A stretch of DNA of 64,000 nt. Source: Hofstenia miamia (lineage: Eukaryota; Xenacoelomorpha; Acoela; Hofsteniidae). A program made the translations under genes and the position numbers. The stretch is from assembly GCA_900660155.1 (NCBI GenBank), contig CABFPE010000681.1, positions 317,766 to 381,765 of the forward strand, in the 5' to 3' direction. How positions within the stretch are numbered: the first letter of the stretch is position 1; every line of letters starts with the position of its first letter. The notes beneath the pieces were generated by a model. It was not told the DNA's origin and searched no databases. It saw nothing but the letters and a program-made list of their open reading frames with translations. Shown here in pieces: positions 23,450 to 35,000 of this stretch.

Positions 23450-24960
23450 ATACATTAAAGCTACAAAAGCAGAAAATCCATGTAAAGTATACAGCCATGC
23501 AAGAGTTCTAAACCAAATAAAACTGAAAAAGGTTGACAAAATATGTAACATTCTACAAACATGTACAACCCTGAAAATGTGTATAAACCAAAAAGAAATT
23601 CAAAGAAAAGACTGTTGTGTAAACAAATGTAATAATAGAGTATTAATGAAAGCATTTATATGTATAAATTCTACTAATAGCATTTCATGTATAATTTTTT
23701 GGAAAATGAAATTGCCTTTATCATGTAAGTCTATATTTCACATTCCTTTAATGTTTAAGTATGGAAAGTATTTTTCCATTTTTTATAGTGGATATTAGTG
23801 AAAAATGAATTAAGTGTAAGAATTTTACAATGAAGTGTAGCAATGGATTTGAAAAACAAATTATAACCCCTTGCATGTAATGCATAGATTTCCTGAAAGA
23901 CAAAATAAATTACAATGACTGTGGATGTTAATCATTAATACATGTGGAACTTTGTACAATGAAAAATAGCAACATATTTAAAAATGAATTATACCCCATT
24001 TGCATGTAATGTATGGAAAATAGTGAATTTGTATGCAGACTATCTAAGAAACACGTGTAGTTTTCACAGATAGGAAAATTATTAGTCATCAATGTAACCC
24101 TTTAGCTAACATTATCACATATATGAACAAAAACAGGCGTAATAAACACTGTAAGCATGCAAATGAAAATGACTACATAAATACGCAAGTCACTATGGCA
24201 AGTATATGAATCATTGTAAAATGTGTAAGCTAATTTGCCCTTCCTAAATAGCTTAGTAACTATAGCAACTACATGGCTATGCAATTTCCATTATGTCATT
24301 ACAACACTCTCATCAATATCCACAAGCTGGCAGGGAGTCAAAGGTACCTTCCACCTGTTTTATTACTAAAAGCAGTGGGAAGTAGAAAACCCATGTAATG
24401 CCTAAAAACACTCAAAAGCCATTAACCAAATAACCTGAAAAAGTGTGCAAAGTCTACAAAAGATGTAACAGTCTACAAATGTGTACAACCCTGAAAATTC
24501 ATAAGTTACAAAAGCAGTGGAAAGTTGAAAAACCATGTAATTACTACAAGCATGGAAAATTCATAAACCAAATAAACTGAAAAATGATGTGCAAAGTTGC
24601 AAAAGATGTAAGTCTACAAATTTGTACAACCCTAAAAATTTGCATAAACCAAAATGAAATGCAAAGAGAGGACTACTGTGTAAAACTAATATAATAATTG
24701 TGAATTAAAGAAAGCATGTATATGAATAAATCTTACAAATAGCATTGCATGTAAAATTTTCCTAGAAAATGAAATTGCCTTTATCATGTATGTCTATATT
24801 TCAAATGCCTTTAATTTTTAAGTATGGTGACTATTTTTCCATTTATATATTGGATGTTATTAAAAATAGAATTGCATGTAAGAATTTTTAGAATGAAAAA
24901 TAGCACTACCCTAACTAATCTTTTGTATACAATGTATAGATTCCTGAAAAATAAATTAAA
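23450..24960. repeat. Degenerate direct repeats
   Basis: A composite unit recurs. Part one reads CTACAAAAGCAG, CCATGTAA, AAACCAAATAA, ACTGAAAAA, GTCTACAAA and TGTACAACCCTGAAAAT; it occurs near 23460-23580, 24370-24500 and 24505-24650. Part two, running from CATAAACCAAAA through AAATTGCCTTTATCATGTA to TTTTTCCATTT, occurs at about 23575-23800 and 24645-24850. A third motif (GCATGTAATGYATAGATTTCCTGAAA) is near 23875, 23998 and 24930. It is an old repeat array or overlapping old transposon copies, without coding capacity. Confidence 0.6.
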
Positions 24961-25067
24961 TTACAGCAATTGTTTATCATTAGAAATGCCTGGAAATTCT
25001 CAAGGAAAAGAAAATTATTGATTTTGCAAAATGTAATACAAGCTTAGTCACTAATGCATTACCACAA

Positions 25068-25718
25068 TGTAATATAATGTCTGATTGTAGAGTCACTTGG
25101 GAACTTTGGAGATATTTTTCTTATTATTTTGTAACTATATTTTGTATTTTACGTCAGTATGACGTCACTTCCATTATTTCAACATTAGGTTGCTATCATT
25201 AGTTTGCTGTCCCATGGATGGCGCTTATGTTTGTATTGCTCAAATTGAATTTATGAGGGAAACAAATAATTTAGCATGATTGAACTATGTTGACAATTCT
25301 ATTTTAAACAAAGGCAGGTAATATACGCAATTTTTGTATAAAACTGAGAGAAATGTAGAGAACAGTTAATAGATTTTATCTACCCTCAACTGCTGTTTTA
25401 CCATTGTACTTTTCTTTTTCTATTATATTGATATGAAAATTATTGCTTAAGTTTGGCGACAATTTGGGAGTGCTTTCTCAAGCACACGGCAACACATAGC
25501 TCCTGGAGGTCTTTTGACTATTCAGCCCAAATTGGTCATCTTGAATTTTACCTAAAGTAGCTGATTACTTGGATGAATTACCAATGTTACATCTATAAGT
25601 TATAGGTTCTATGTTATTCTATTTTCCAGAATCATGGCTGTTTGTAAATGCTATTCAAACCTTCTGCAGAGTCAATTAGTTTTCTAGTTAAGTTACCCAA
25701 CCAGCCCACAATTCTACA
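25068..25718 (+). repeat. 5' LTR of element C (beta family)
   Basis: It ends ACAATTCTACA directly before TGGTGACTGTGACAGG (primer site, 25719-25734). The start is either TGTAGAGTCACTTGGG (25086) or, more likely, TGTAATATAATGTC 18 bp earlier, because the same 20-bp lead also precedes the second copy inside element A. A near-palindromic ACGTCAGTATGACGT is present, a possible CRE/bZIP-type site. Confidence 0.75.
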
Positions 25719-26489
25719 TGGTGACTGTGACAGGACGCTGACGTGATAACTATTTAATCTTGTTGTTTCTTTCAATGGTCTGGATGTTAGTTGGTTTTCG
25801 TTTTTGGTTCGTCTCAGCTGGGATAGTTGTTTCCTGTGATCATTGTAAGACTTCAGTGTAAGTTCACCTATCAATGTATAACCCAACTTCTCCATCCTTG
25901 AATAATGGCGACAAAACCCTTAGTGTGTTTTGTTTGGCTGATGTCATGTGTTAAACTCCTTATTTTGTTTTACTTTCTTAGTGCTTTATGTGTTGGATTT
26001 ATTACCAAATACCGCCTTGTTCCCCAATTTGGTCTGTTGCTTTTCACTACTTCTACAAGCCCGTGTTTTCTTTTTGTGTTTGTGGAAGTGCTCCCTACTG
26101 TCAGTTATTGGAAATTATTGTTCTGTTATTAAGTTGTTATGGATTCTAGTCGTACTGTTACTTATTCTCCTACATTTGGGACTTCTCCAATGCGGAGCGT
26201 CCCCTGTACAAGCATTGGTAGCTCAAATGTTACCCCTTGTACCATTTGAAATTTACTCAATTTGTCTCAGCCCAATTCTCCTACACTGATTACACAAAGA
26301 ATGGATCAGAACGCCTCGACCATCCCTTATAGTGATGCCAGCACCATGAGCCCAGGATTTCTTGAACACCCAGAATGCTCCTCTGATTCCTAGTCGTCCT
26401 CTCAGCCATGCCAGTGCCACTAACCAGTAAATTCCGCATTTGGGCATACTCCAGACCAAAAGAACTTTTAACTCCAGGTACGTCACTAT

Positions 26490-27692
26490 CAGCATAAGAG
26501 CCAAGGTCACAGACATTATCAATAAATGCAAGAAATGTCTTCTGCACAATGCCAAACATTTCCTCCTGCAGAGGGCCAAGCTCGAATCTTGAGCAGTGGA
26601 AAGTCCTAACAAACTTGTTTACGTCGACTTTGAACAGTTATCATGAGATGATGACGGGTTCCAGTACATCCTTGTAATGGTTGACCACTTTATGAAATTT
26701 GCCCACATGATTCCCCTAAGCAGTACAATGGCTGAAAAAGTGGCAGAAAAAATAGTGAAAGAATGGGTGTTGAAGTATGGACCCATGAAAAAATTGGTCT
26801 CTGATCGTGGCCCTCAATTTGAGAGCAACCTTCTCTGCGCCTTAATGAAAGAACTAGAGATCATTCACGAACTAACTACTGCTTATCACCACCAAGCCAA
26901 TGGCCTAGTAGAATGATTGAATCAAACCCTCATAAAATTAGTTTGAGTCGCCTTATCATGGGCTGCCAGGAAGGAATGGAGACTTGTTATTGTATGTGTA
27001 GAATATTTTTATAATACATCTGTTCACACAACTACAGGCATGAGCCCATTTAAAGCAATGTTTGGTCGTGAAGCCACCACCTCCTTAATGATGATGTTCC
27101 CAAATTATGCAGAGAAAAGCACAGAACTTTATGTTAACCAATTAATTCAAGACATGCAACAAATCCATCTTACCATCTGCCACAACACCAATCAATCCAG
27201 CATATGGCAGAAGAAGACCTTTAACAAAAAACTATATGGTGAACTGCACAAGTGTGGCGATCGAGTTTTTGCTTATCTCCCTCATATAACAATGGAAAGT
27301 AATCAAGTTTGTAAACTTGCTAATGATTAGCAAGGTCCTTTTACTTGCTTGACCATAATACTTACACTTTAAACAATGGTAAAACAGTACACTTCCAGCG
27401 GCTCAAACGAGCAATTAAGGATATAGAGAACGTCATAATAGATGACAATAACGAATTTACATTAGGTGATAACAGTGTTGACATATATGAAAAATATGAG
27501 AACCTCACTAGATTTTCTGAGGATGATTTTTCTGACACTGATTATAATTATGATGATAGTGTATCTGAAAACTTAGAGTCACGTCAACAACCCCAGAGAA
27601 AGGTGAGAACAAATAACACCTATGATCCCAACATTTGGAATTTAAATCTTATAACCCTATTTAGGAATGTACACAAAAAGCAGAAAACGTGA
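26490..27692 (+). pseudogene. Integrase and acidic C-terminal tail of element C
   Basis: The zinc-binding CKKC (about 26528) is followed by the core YILVMVDHFMKFAHMIPLSS, VSDRGPQFESN and ELTTAYHHQANGLVE (26677-26916). Next comes TTGMSPFKAMFGREATTS (27040-27330). A 115-codon stretch (27345-27692) carries LNNGKTVHFQRLKRAIKDIE and an acidic region ending YDPNIWNLNLIT, like the tail in element A. It is broken. GC content is visibly higher than in A, so C is a more distant relative, not a copy of A. Confidence 0.8.
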
Positions 27693-28049
27693 GTCACCAG
27701 CTCCACCATCCCGCCATTGAGTGAAAAGGAGGATGGAAGGTAGCCGCACTAATTGAGAAGCCTCATCTAGGTGAGGGAGACACGTATCTCCACTTGTTGA
27801 GGCACGTGATAGGAAAAGAGGACGCAATGATGGTGCTGAGGAGAATCTGATTCAGTGTGGGCAAAACGTAGCTCCACAATTTGGAGAGGATAAAGCATTA
27901 AAGCAACTGTGATGACGCCCTCAACATCTCACCCCTATGTGGAGAGAAACTTATCCCCACGTGCGTGAGAGGAGCTGGCCACCCCTTCAATAAAAACTCT
28001 TAAACCTAGATTTCCCCTCAGTGAGTTACAAATTGTAAACACCCCCCAA
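27693..28049 (+). other. Linker between integrase and third ORF in element C
   Basis: This is GC-richer than its surroundings and has loosely repeated words (GTGAGGGAGACACGTA, GTGTGGGCAAAACGTAGCTCC, GTGGAGAGAAACTTATCCCC), each followed by a short spacer. D and F carry comparable repeat-bearing linkers in the same position. Coding status is unclear. Confidence 0.4.
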
Positions 28050-28800
28050 TTGAGTGACTCGATAGCCCCCTTGACCTCATCAGCCAGAGCTTCCACTAAC
28101 AGGTCACAGAAAACAGAAGACAGAAGAAAGAAAATGTCCAAAGTTGGTGATGAAACTTTGCATCCCTATTACATAGCCACTAGAAAAGCCACCACTACCA
28201 CATGTGATAATATATCAGAAGAAACTAAGAACCAACTCCGCCAAACCTATAATGGTCCAAAATGAATTGTTCAATAGATGTAATCCCATTCTTGATAGAC
28301 GCAGCTCGTCACCCTAAAGTCAACACAATCATCTGTTATGATTCAAAGATGTTGGAAGGAGTTAGTCACCTTTACTGGCACAGCAGAGTGCATATATTTT
28401 TTTTGACTATGATTTCAACATCTATAATTTATGTCAGTTCCTAAACAATAGACAGTTTCGAGTGTGTTAACATCAATTTTGATAACCTTCTAGTAATATA
28501 TTTTCTAAGAGTACATGAAATCCAAATGGACACAATCATGGAGCAAATTGAAATAGCGTATTGAATAGCTAAAGTGGAAGGCATACACCTAATGATGATA
28601 TTAAGAGATGAATATGAAGAGACAGTACCAGAAACAATTGAAAATTTACATTTCCAAATGGAGAATTTCACAATTTTCTCCAAAGATAATTACCTCCCTC
28701 TCTCACCATACATCATGGGCGAATTACCAATAACAAGACTTCTTTACACTGATTTATTGTTGTGTCAAAAAGTACCATTGCATCGATTAGCCATCAATCA
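28050..28800 (+). pseudogene. N-terminal part of the third ORF, element C
   Basis: The 28050-28265 stretch (HPYYIATRK) and the next segments align by pattern with the N-terminal third of the ORF in A, D and F. INFDNLLVIYFLR corresponds to A's LDRNHLTIIYFIK, and VPETIENLHFQMENF (in 28574-28800) to F's FPKQLAEKLENIF. Only this part is present before the LTR remnant. It is broken. The beta-helix-beta look of this part suggests an alpha/beta domain, but I cannot name it. Confidence 0.55.
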
Positions 28801-28805
28801 AAAAC

Positions 28806-28916
28806 TGCTATTCTATTTTCTGGAATCATGGCTGTTTCTGAATGAATGCTATTTAAACCTTCTGCTGAGTCAATTAGTTTTCTAGTTAAGTTACCCAACC
28901 AGCCCACAATTCTACA
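28806..28916 (+). repeat. 3' LTR remnant of element C
   Basis: It carries TTCTATTTTCTGGAATCATGGCTGTTT and the rest of the beta LTR's last 110 bp, as at 25616-25718, ending TTCTACA. The first part of this LTR is absent. Confidence 0.75.
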
Positions 28917-29689
28917 TGATTAGTCAGCTAACAATGTCGTGTATATTACCAAAAATGGAAAGATGTCTGCAAACAAGTAAACATGCAAACAAAGTAAAAT
29001 AATACATGCAAACTAAGTTGATCCCATGTAAATATCACCTAAATAATAATATCACTATAATAAGTACATGTTTAATCAGTCAACACACAGTGTCTATGCA
29101 ATTTCCATGATGCCACTACAACACCCCATCAATATCAATGACCTAACACAGGCCATGTGTCAGAGTGAGATGGGCTGGCCCCCTCTCAACCAATCAGAAA
29201 AAACTTTACCCAACTTCACTTGGATATAATTACTTATATCCAATTTAGTGTGTCAAAAGCATTTTTTGGTTCACCAGGACAGTGCCAGAAACACAGACTG
29301 TCATTGAGGACTATGGAGAAGTTTGAGGAGTCTAATTGATGCAGCACTTTTTGAAAGACCACCAATTTTAATTGCTCAATGAAGTTGAAGAATGTATCAC
29401 AAACTCAAATTCAGAAGCTTACAGAAAATGGCACAAAATTGGTTGAAAATGATGAACTGAACTTTGTGGAATAGTTTGATTTTGTTAATGCATGTAATAA
29501 GAATATTTACTTCAAGAAAATACTGATGAAAAATTGTTGTTATTTGCAGCTGTAACAGAACTTATGGGACAACCTTATATATTAGAAATACTTCTATCTT
29601 TTTATATAATGCATTACTTTCAGGCATACAAAGGTTTGAAAAAATTTAAAACCATCATTTTTCTTAATGATTAATTCTTTGCAGCTAAT
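28917..29689. other. No gene seen
   Basis: AT-rich. A stretch near 29090 (CTATGCAATTTCCATGATGCCACTACAACA) resembles 24272-24306 on the other side of element C, so both may belong to one old repeat. A short hairpin GGATATAA...TTATATCC lies near 29221. Confidence 0.4.
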
Positions 29690-30490
29690 TGGAAAGCCAA
29701 GGCTAGTCATTTTTCATATTTTTGTAAAATGGTTAGTGACAAGGATTTCCTTTTTGGAAAAATATTCATCCATATATGATTCAAGAATATTACCAAAGCT
29801 TTTGATCATGTTGCAATGTATACAGAAGTCCAAGTTTCATGTGAAGGTGAATTTTTCAGGTTCCTTATATTTTCAGAAGATTTTTTATGAACAGTGATCA
29901 ACTTTCTAGATATTTCATTGTTGATTTTAGTTTTCTCAAATCTGGCTGATATTATACAGTGATCAAGGAATAGACATTCAGAGGAGTAAAATAAGAAATT
30001 ATTATTTTCAGGCAATGCAATATAGTCAATCAATGTTGCACTATTGGCTGTGATTCTTATAAGAATGAGAGACTTTGCTGCTTTTAAATTAAAAGTATTA
30101 AAAAGGAAATTAATCATTTTATTATCAGTTGTATTTATATAATCTAGGTTCTAATCACACATTAATATTAAATATTTATATTCTGAAAAGTAAGTGAATT
30201 TCATTCTCAAATCCCCAAAAAATTCAATATTATAATGCTTATTTGGGCAGAATGAAAAATTAATTTATTGCTTTAATAAAAGTATTTATAGGATTATCAA
30301 TTTCAACCTGTGGGATTTCAAATTTTTTGGAACTTGATTTTAACAAGTAAATTGCAAGTTCTGTCTTTTCAAAATAATTTATATTGAATATTGTTGTCTT
30401 ACCAGACATGATTGTTGTCTTACCAGACAGTAATTGCTGGTAAATCATGTCTAAGAAATTGCTAGCACTATTGTAGAATATTTGCATCAT
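29690..30490 (-). pseudogene. LINE endonuclease fragment
   Basis: On the minus strand the sequence follows the C-terminal half of an AP-type endonuclease of a LINE. A block YKYLILMCDxNLDYINTT (about 30160, the GDFNxD position) comes first. FNLKAAKSLILIRITANSAT then LIDYIAL follows, and FLDHCIISA (the SDH position) lies near 29990. It carries several stops and has lost key residues (Gly-Asp-Phe to Cys-Asp-x, Ser-Asp-His to Leu-Asp-His). It is an old dead copy of CR1/Jockey type. Confidence 0.65.
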
Positions 30491-31079
30491 ATTTGTAAAA
30501 AATATAATTTAGTGTCTAAACAATAATACATTAAATATATGAATATCCTTTGATATATATGAATACCCTTTTGAAATTTGATTGATTGCTTGTAAGAGAA
30601 ATCCATAATTTAAATCACAGACATCATTGTATCTTGTGCTGTTCTGTTCTGTTATTAATCATTGCTCTATTACAAGTGAGTGATGCTGTTTGCAATTATT
30701 TGTAAATAGTCAGAAACTGTTAACTTCTGCTAATTTAAGTTTTGCTTCCCTAGATTCTAGTTGCTTTTAATTTATTATAAATTTCCCCAACTCTATAATT
30801 ACTAACTTCTTGTTTTAGAATTTTTGGATAATAACTTTTTCCTAAATTGCCCATTTATTATCTGTAATATATTTATTTATGTTATGTTATTGAGCAGTAT
30901 AATCAATGCTTAGGGTATCAATTCAGGTGATAGGTAAGATAATCAGAGGCCTTAAATAGTTGATGGTTAACCTCCTTAGTCTGGGTGATAGTAGGACAGG
31001 TATAAGGATGAGTATGGTTACAAAGCTCAGTTGCATGTAGCTATAATTGTTTTATTTTCTCTTATCTAAAATGAGCTGA
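30491..31079. other. No gene seen; inside a split LINE
   Basis: AT-rich sequence separating two endonuclease pieces. In an intact LINE these pieces would be roughly 300 bp apart, so this stretch is probably a later insertion of unknown kind. Confidence 0.35.
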
Positions 31080-31165
31080 GAGTTAGGTATTGGAAATAGT
31101 TCACCAATTTACCTGGAAACCATGTTTCTGTAAGAAGAGGTTTAGATTAACTTGTTGTATGAATA
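31080..31165 (-). pseudogene. LINE endonuclease N-terminal scrap
   Basis: The minus strand reads LLTETWFPGKLVNYFQYLTL, the LTETWL box typical of LINE endonucleases, and then loses the frame. It probably belongs with the fragment at 29690-30490. Confidence 0.5.
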
Positions 31166-31220
31166 TCTATTGTTGTAACCTATGGAATGAACATGCTCTT
31201 GTTTTCTGAATAGCCAGAAA

Positions 31221-32358
31221 TGCATCATCCAAATAAATCAAGCTGCTAATGTCAAATCAACAAGAGAATAAGATCAAAGAAGAATGATGATTAGAAATAT
31301 TATAAAATTGTAAAATCAGTTAGATTAATTTGTATTATGCAACCAAGCAAAAATAAGTGTCAACTATAAGAGATTAGTATCTGTTGATAACAATACTTTT
31401 GGCAAAACCAAAGGGGCAAAATCAATTCAATTATTTAGCTGCCATATTGGCAGATGAAAGTTCAAATTTGAAATCAACAGGTACTTTTCTGAAATTACTA
31501 TAAATAGATATGTAACCTTGTAAGCAATTGATAAAGAATTTTATTCAGAATTCTTATTTTGTTCTGTTAATATGGTTTGATTGTTTATTACAATGCCAAG
31601 CTAAACGAGTTGTGTTTAGTACTGGTCTGGATCCATCATGAGATCAATTCTAGGGTCTTTGTGCCAGATCATGAAAGTGCACTTAGGTTAGGTATAGGGG
31701 TTTTTCTCTTGTTTAGTTGACTATCAATCATTTAGTACATGTATTAAGAATAATAGATTTGAAGTACATTTGGATGACTAAAACCTAGGGATTATATCTA
31801 TGCTATTTTAGATCCAAATTATTGACTATAACATGACCAATAAAATGACTAAGCATATACTAATAAGTGAACATAGGTTAGGAAGCTGCCAATTATTAGA
31901 CTAGTTATTAATGCCTATATATTTTGGTAATGGCTACATGTAATATTCATAAGGCAGCTAGTAACAAGTCTGGTTGCATATTCATGAAACACTTTTACAA
32001 AATAGAGATTAAGTCAAATTGTATCTTGTCTTGAGCATCCACCAAGCTAGGATAGGGTACACATAAGTTACATCATTGAGCTGAGAGATGGAACTCAACC
32101 AAATGGATCCTCAGTGAACAAGTGAAACTGGATGTGGAGATCAGCTTCAAGCAGATGCCCATTATCAATCATTGGAGAAAATGCTTTATGGCTTCATCAC
32201 CTAAATAGTGAATATTTAAATCTAGTTATTTTACACTAACAGAAATATACAAAAGCTGAACAGTATCTAGTTAGTAAATCCCTACCTGCAAAATATTTAA
32301 CCAATGTTATAAAGTAACAAAGGACAAACAGTAATAATGCCTGGTAGAGGATGTTACA
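31221..32358 (+). repeat. Gamma-family LTR upstream of element D
   Basis: It begins near TGCATCATCCAAAT and ends AGAGGATGTTACA. It matches the LTR of element E (48316-49454) throughout, with moderate divergence. Shared marks are TTTGGCAAAAC, GCCATATTGGCAGA, GGTCTGGATCCATCA and AATGCCTGGTAGAGGATGTTACA. About 100 bp separate it from D's primer site, so it seems to have inserted near the 3' end of D's own LTR. No clear target duplication was found. Confidence 0.7.
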
Positions 32359-32799
32359 ACATAATCAATCAGTAGTTTAATTGGTTCTTTATTATTTCTA
32401 AAATAGAATGTTTGCTGAGTGTAGTATGTGCTTCTACCACAAGTTCAGCATTCTACATGGTGACCTGGTTTTAAACATGTAACTGATATATATATATATT
32501 TTCAATTGAATAAAGTAACACATTACAAGTCATTATGTTTTTACTGTTTCTATCACATTATGAAAATGAGTACAGAAATAAAAAACCTTAGCCAAAGCAG
32601 TGCAGCCAACTATTAACTCAAGATCAACCTAATCTTTTACTAAATACTAGTCAAAGAAAATACCATTTGTTATTTTGGTGTTTCTTGTCTTACCAAAACC
32701 CATTTGATATCATTATGAAACCCTGTATAACTTGTTCTCAAACTCACAAAGGCCTTTCTGTTGAAAACTTACAACAAATTCCCCATGACAAACTTTTAC

Positions 32800-35000
32800 A
32801 AATGGTTGTACATTTACAAAATGATCTAATCAATCAAAAGATCTAATCAACAAAAAGAAAACCATGAAAAACAGTGGCTAGAAGCTTATCAAATTGAACA
32901 AAATTTATTGATAGATTAACTAATCTTCAAGAACAATTTAAAGAATTTAATAGGAAATTAGTTTACTTTTGCAAGAACAACTACAGTTTCTCAAGAAAAC
33001 CAATCACCTCTTGTTGATTTAACTCTCCTTATTAATTCATTCTGAAATGAAATGTTCACAAAATTTGCAGGAATAGATTCATGCAAAATTGAACAAAATT
33101 CCCAATAAAGTACTTCAACCTTGATATGAAGATTCTCCATTGCTAGAATTCTCAACAGAATCAGTACCAAATAATATCCTTAAACCTCCTAAATTTCAAA
33201 GAAAATTGATTTATCTTCTACTTTTGATGAATGGTTTACACAATTTGAACTATACATGACGCAAGTGAAAATTGATCAAGCAAATGTGGCTTCACAGTTA
33301 GCTTTTTATTTACAAGGCAAAGTCAACACTTATCTCTGTTTCAATGATGCTACAATCAGGATTATAAGGCACTTGTCAGTAAATTGAAATATCATTTCAA
33401 TTCTAAACCCATTAAAAATCAATATCAAATAATATTTTTTGAGCAATAATACAAACATAATGACAACATTGCTGCATATATAATGCAGGTTCAATGATTA
33501 CTACAACTATTAGATTAAGACACTCTATACAAATCTCAAAACTTGTATACTTTCATCATGTGAGGTTTCCCTTTTACAAGATGATTATTAGAAGAAAATG
33601 CGACATTGATGATGATATTGAAATTATTATTAACAAAGCAATTAATGTACAAATAGCTTTAGAAACAGTTTAAAAATAAAACGTGATGCATTATCTATGA
33701 TGCCTAAAAAATTATTCTACTACAGTTACTACAAACAAGAAAAAAGAAACAGCAGAGAATTCAAAATATAGCATCTCCTACCAGGCCCAATGTCCCTTTG
33801 TTTAAATCTTATCCTCTAATTTTATGGTAATTCAGCAGGAAGGGATCTAATGGTTTCTGTTTGGTTAGCCATTTATTAATATGTCTCCATTAACTGTAAT
33901 TAATTGATGCATTAATAATCACTATTTCAGTGAAATGGCTCAGCAGTACTCCAAATGGTTGGGCATCTACCCAACAAAGCTCTCCTTGTCACAAATAGAT
34001 TCAGCAATCCAAGTTCTTTGAAGTGTCTCCAACACTTAGCTCAATGAAGTTAATTATGTGTGTCTTAACCTATGAAGGTGCTTACTAGTGAATAGACACA
34101 ACTTTACTTAAACTCTTGTGTTTGATTTAATAATTAGACTATTGTAAGTCTTCACAACCAAGCTTAGCATTAGTTGCTTTTTAATAATTAACTAACAAGT
34201 TTGCCATTACCAAAAACTATTGGCATTTGAATTACTAACTACTTAATTCACAGCTTCCTATCCTACATGTAAAATAGTAACTGTAATAAACAGTCTCATT
34301 ATCAAATGCATTATAGTCAACAATTTGGATCTAGGAAAAAAAATAATAAATAACCTACATTTGGCCAAATAGCCTTCTCTGGAATTTATTATTAAATACA
34401 TGATTGAATACAATCTGGTAATCAGAAAACTCCTAGTTGTACACCTAACTTAAGTGGGTTTTGTGAGTCAGGGAAGAAGAACATAGAATCATTCCCATCA
34501 TGGTATCCTGACCACTACTCAACACAAACAATTTAGCTTGAGATCATTAATAATTAAGCAAACCAGATATTAAAGTAAGATAAGATATCTGAAGAATATA
34601 CTTCAACAATGTTCCAGTATTTTAACCCTATTTATACTTAAATCAAATTTAGTACCTGTTGATTTGAAATTTAAATTAACTAGACAGTTTTGCCTGTTGG
34701 CTAAAAATAACAAGAAGTGACTTTGCCCTCAGTCGTTTTGCCAAAATCAGTTAATTAACTTTGCTTTTATAATTTTGTACTTTGATTTTACAATTCATCA
34801 TTTAAGTTGCTTATTTGTTTTTTAATCATCTTTTTTCTTCTATCTTTGTTTTAGTAGCTTATCTCATGGATTATGCTACAAAAAGAAAAATAATCAAAGA
34901 ATTCAAAAATCCTCAAAACAAATGACAATGAAAAAATACATTGCTTTCACTGTAGAAATAACATGCATTTGTATTCCCAATGTACACTTAAAATTATTAT
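32800..35000 (+). pseudogene. gag of element D, interrupted by an LTR
   Basis: A capsid-like block at about 33150-33330 (SSTFDEWFTQFELYMTQVKI, then LAFYLQGKVNTYL) parallels PTFxxWLQxF and LYLTGAA in E. After the inserted LTR (33768-34880) a zinc knuckle follows near 34940 (CFHCRNNMHLYSQC). It is broken. The Asn/Ile-rich composition is more extreme than in A or E. Confidence 0.65.
33768..34880 (-). repeat. Diverged gamma-like solo LTR inside element D's gag
   Basis: The minus strand starts TGTAGCATAATCC (34880) and ends GGGCCTGGTAGGAGATGCTATA. In between it follows the gamma LTR: TTTGGCAAAACGACTG, ATTTCAAATCAACAGGTAC, GTGGTCAGGAT, AGATCCAAATTGTTGACTA and CACTGAAATAGTGATTA. The reverse orientation and single copy point to a solo LTR. 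AAAA on both sides is a weak candidate target duplication. Confidence 0.65.

Larger units (their letters stand above)
25068..28916 (+). mobile_element. Element C: reduced gypsy-like element with beta LTR
   Basis: A beta LTR (25068-25718) is followed by a primer site and a short gag beginning (MDSSRTVTYSPTFGTSPMRS near 26140). Then come integrase (26.49-27.69 kb), a linker, and the N-terminal part of the third ORF (28.05-28.8 kb). It closes with a remnant of the LTR end (to 28916, CCACAATTCTACA). Protease, RT and RNase H are not recognised. It is heavily reduced, with many breaks, and cannot have moved on its own in this form. Confidence 0.75.

Noticed and set aside
25905-26289. Hydrophobic frames (75 and 113 codons) as a transmembrane protein
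   Set aside because: They lie in the leader of element C between primer site and gag start and overlap each other in two frames; no family resemblance.
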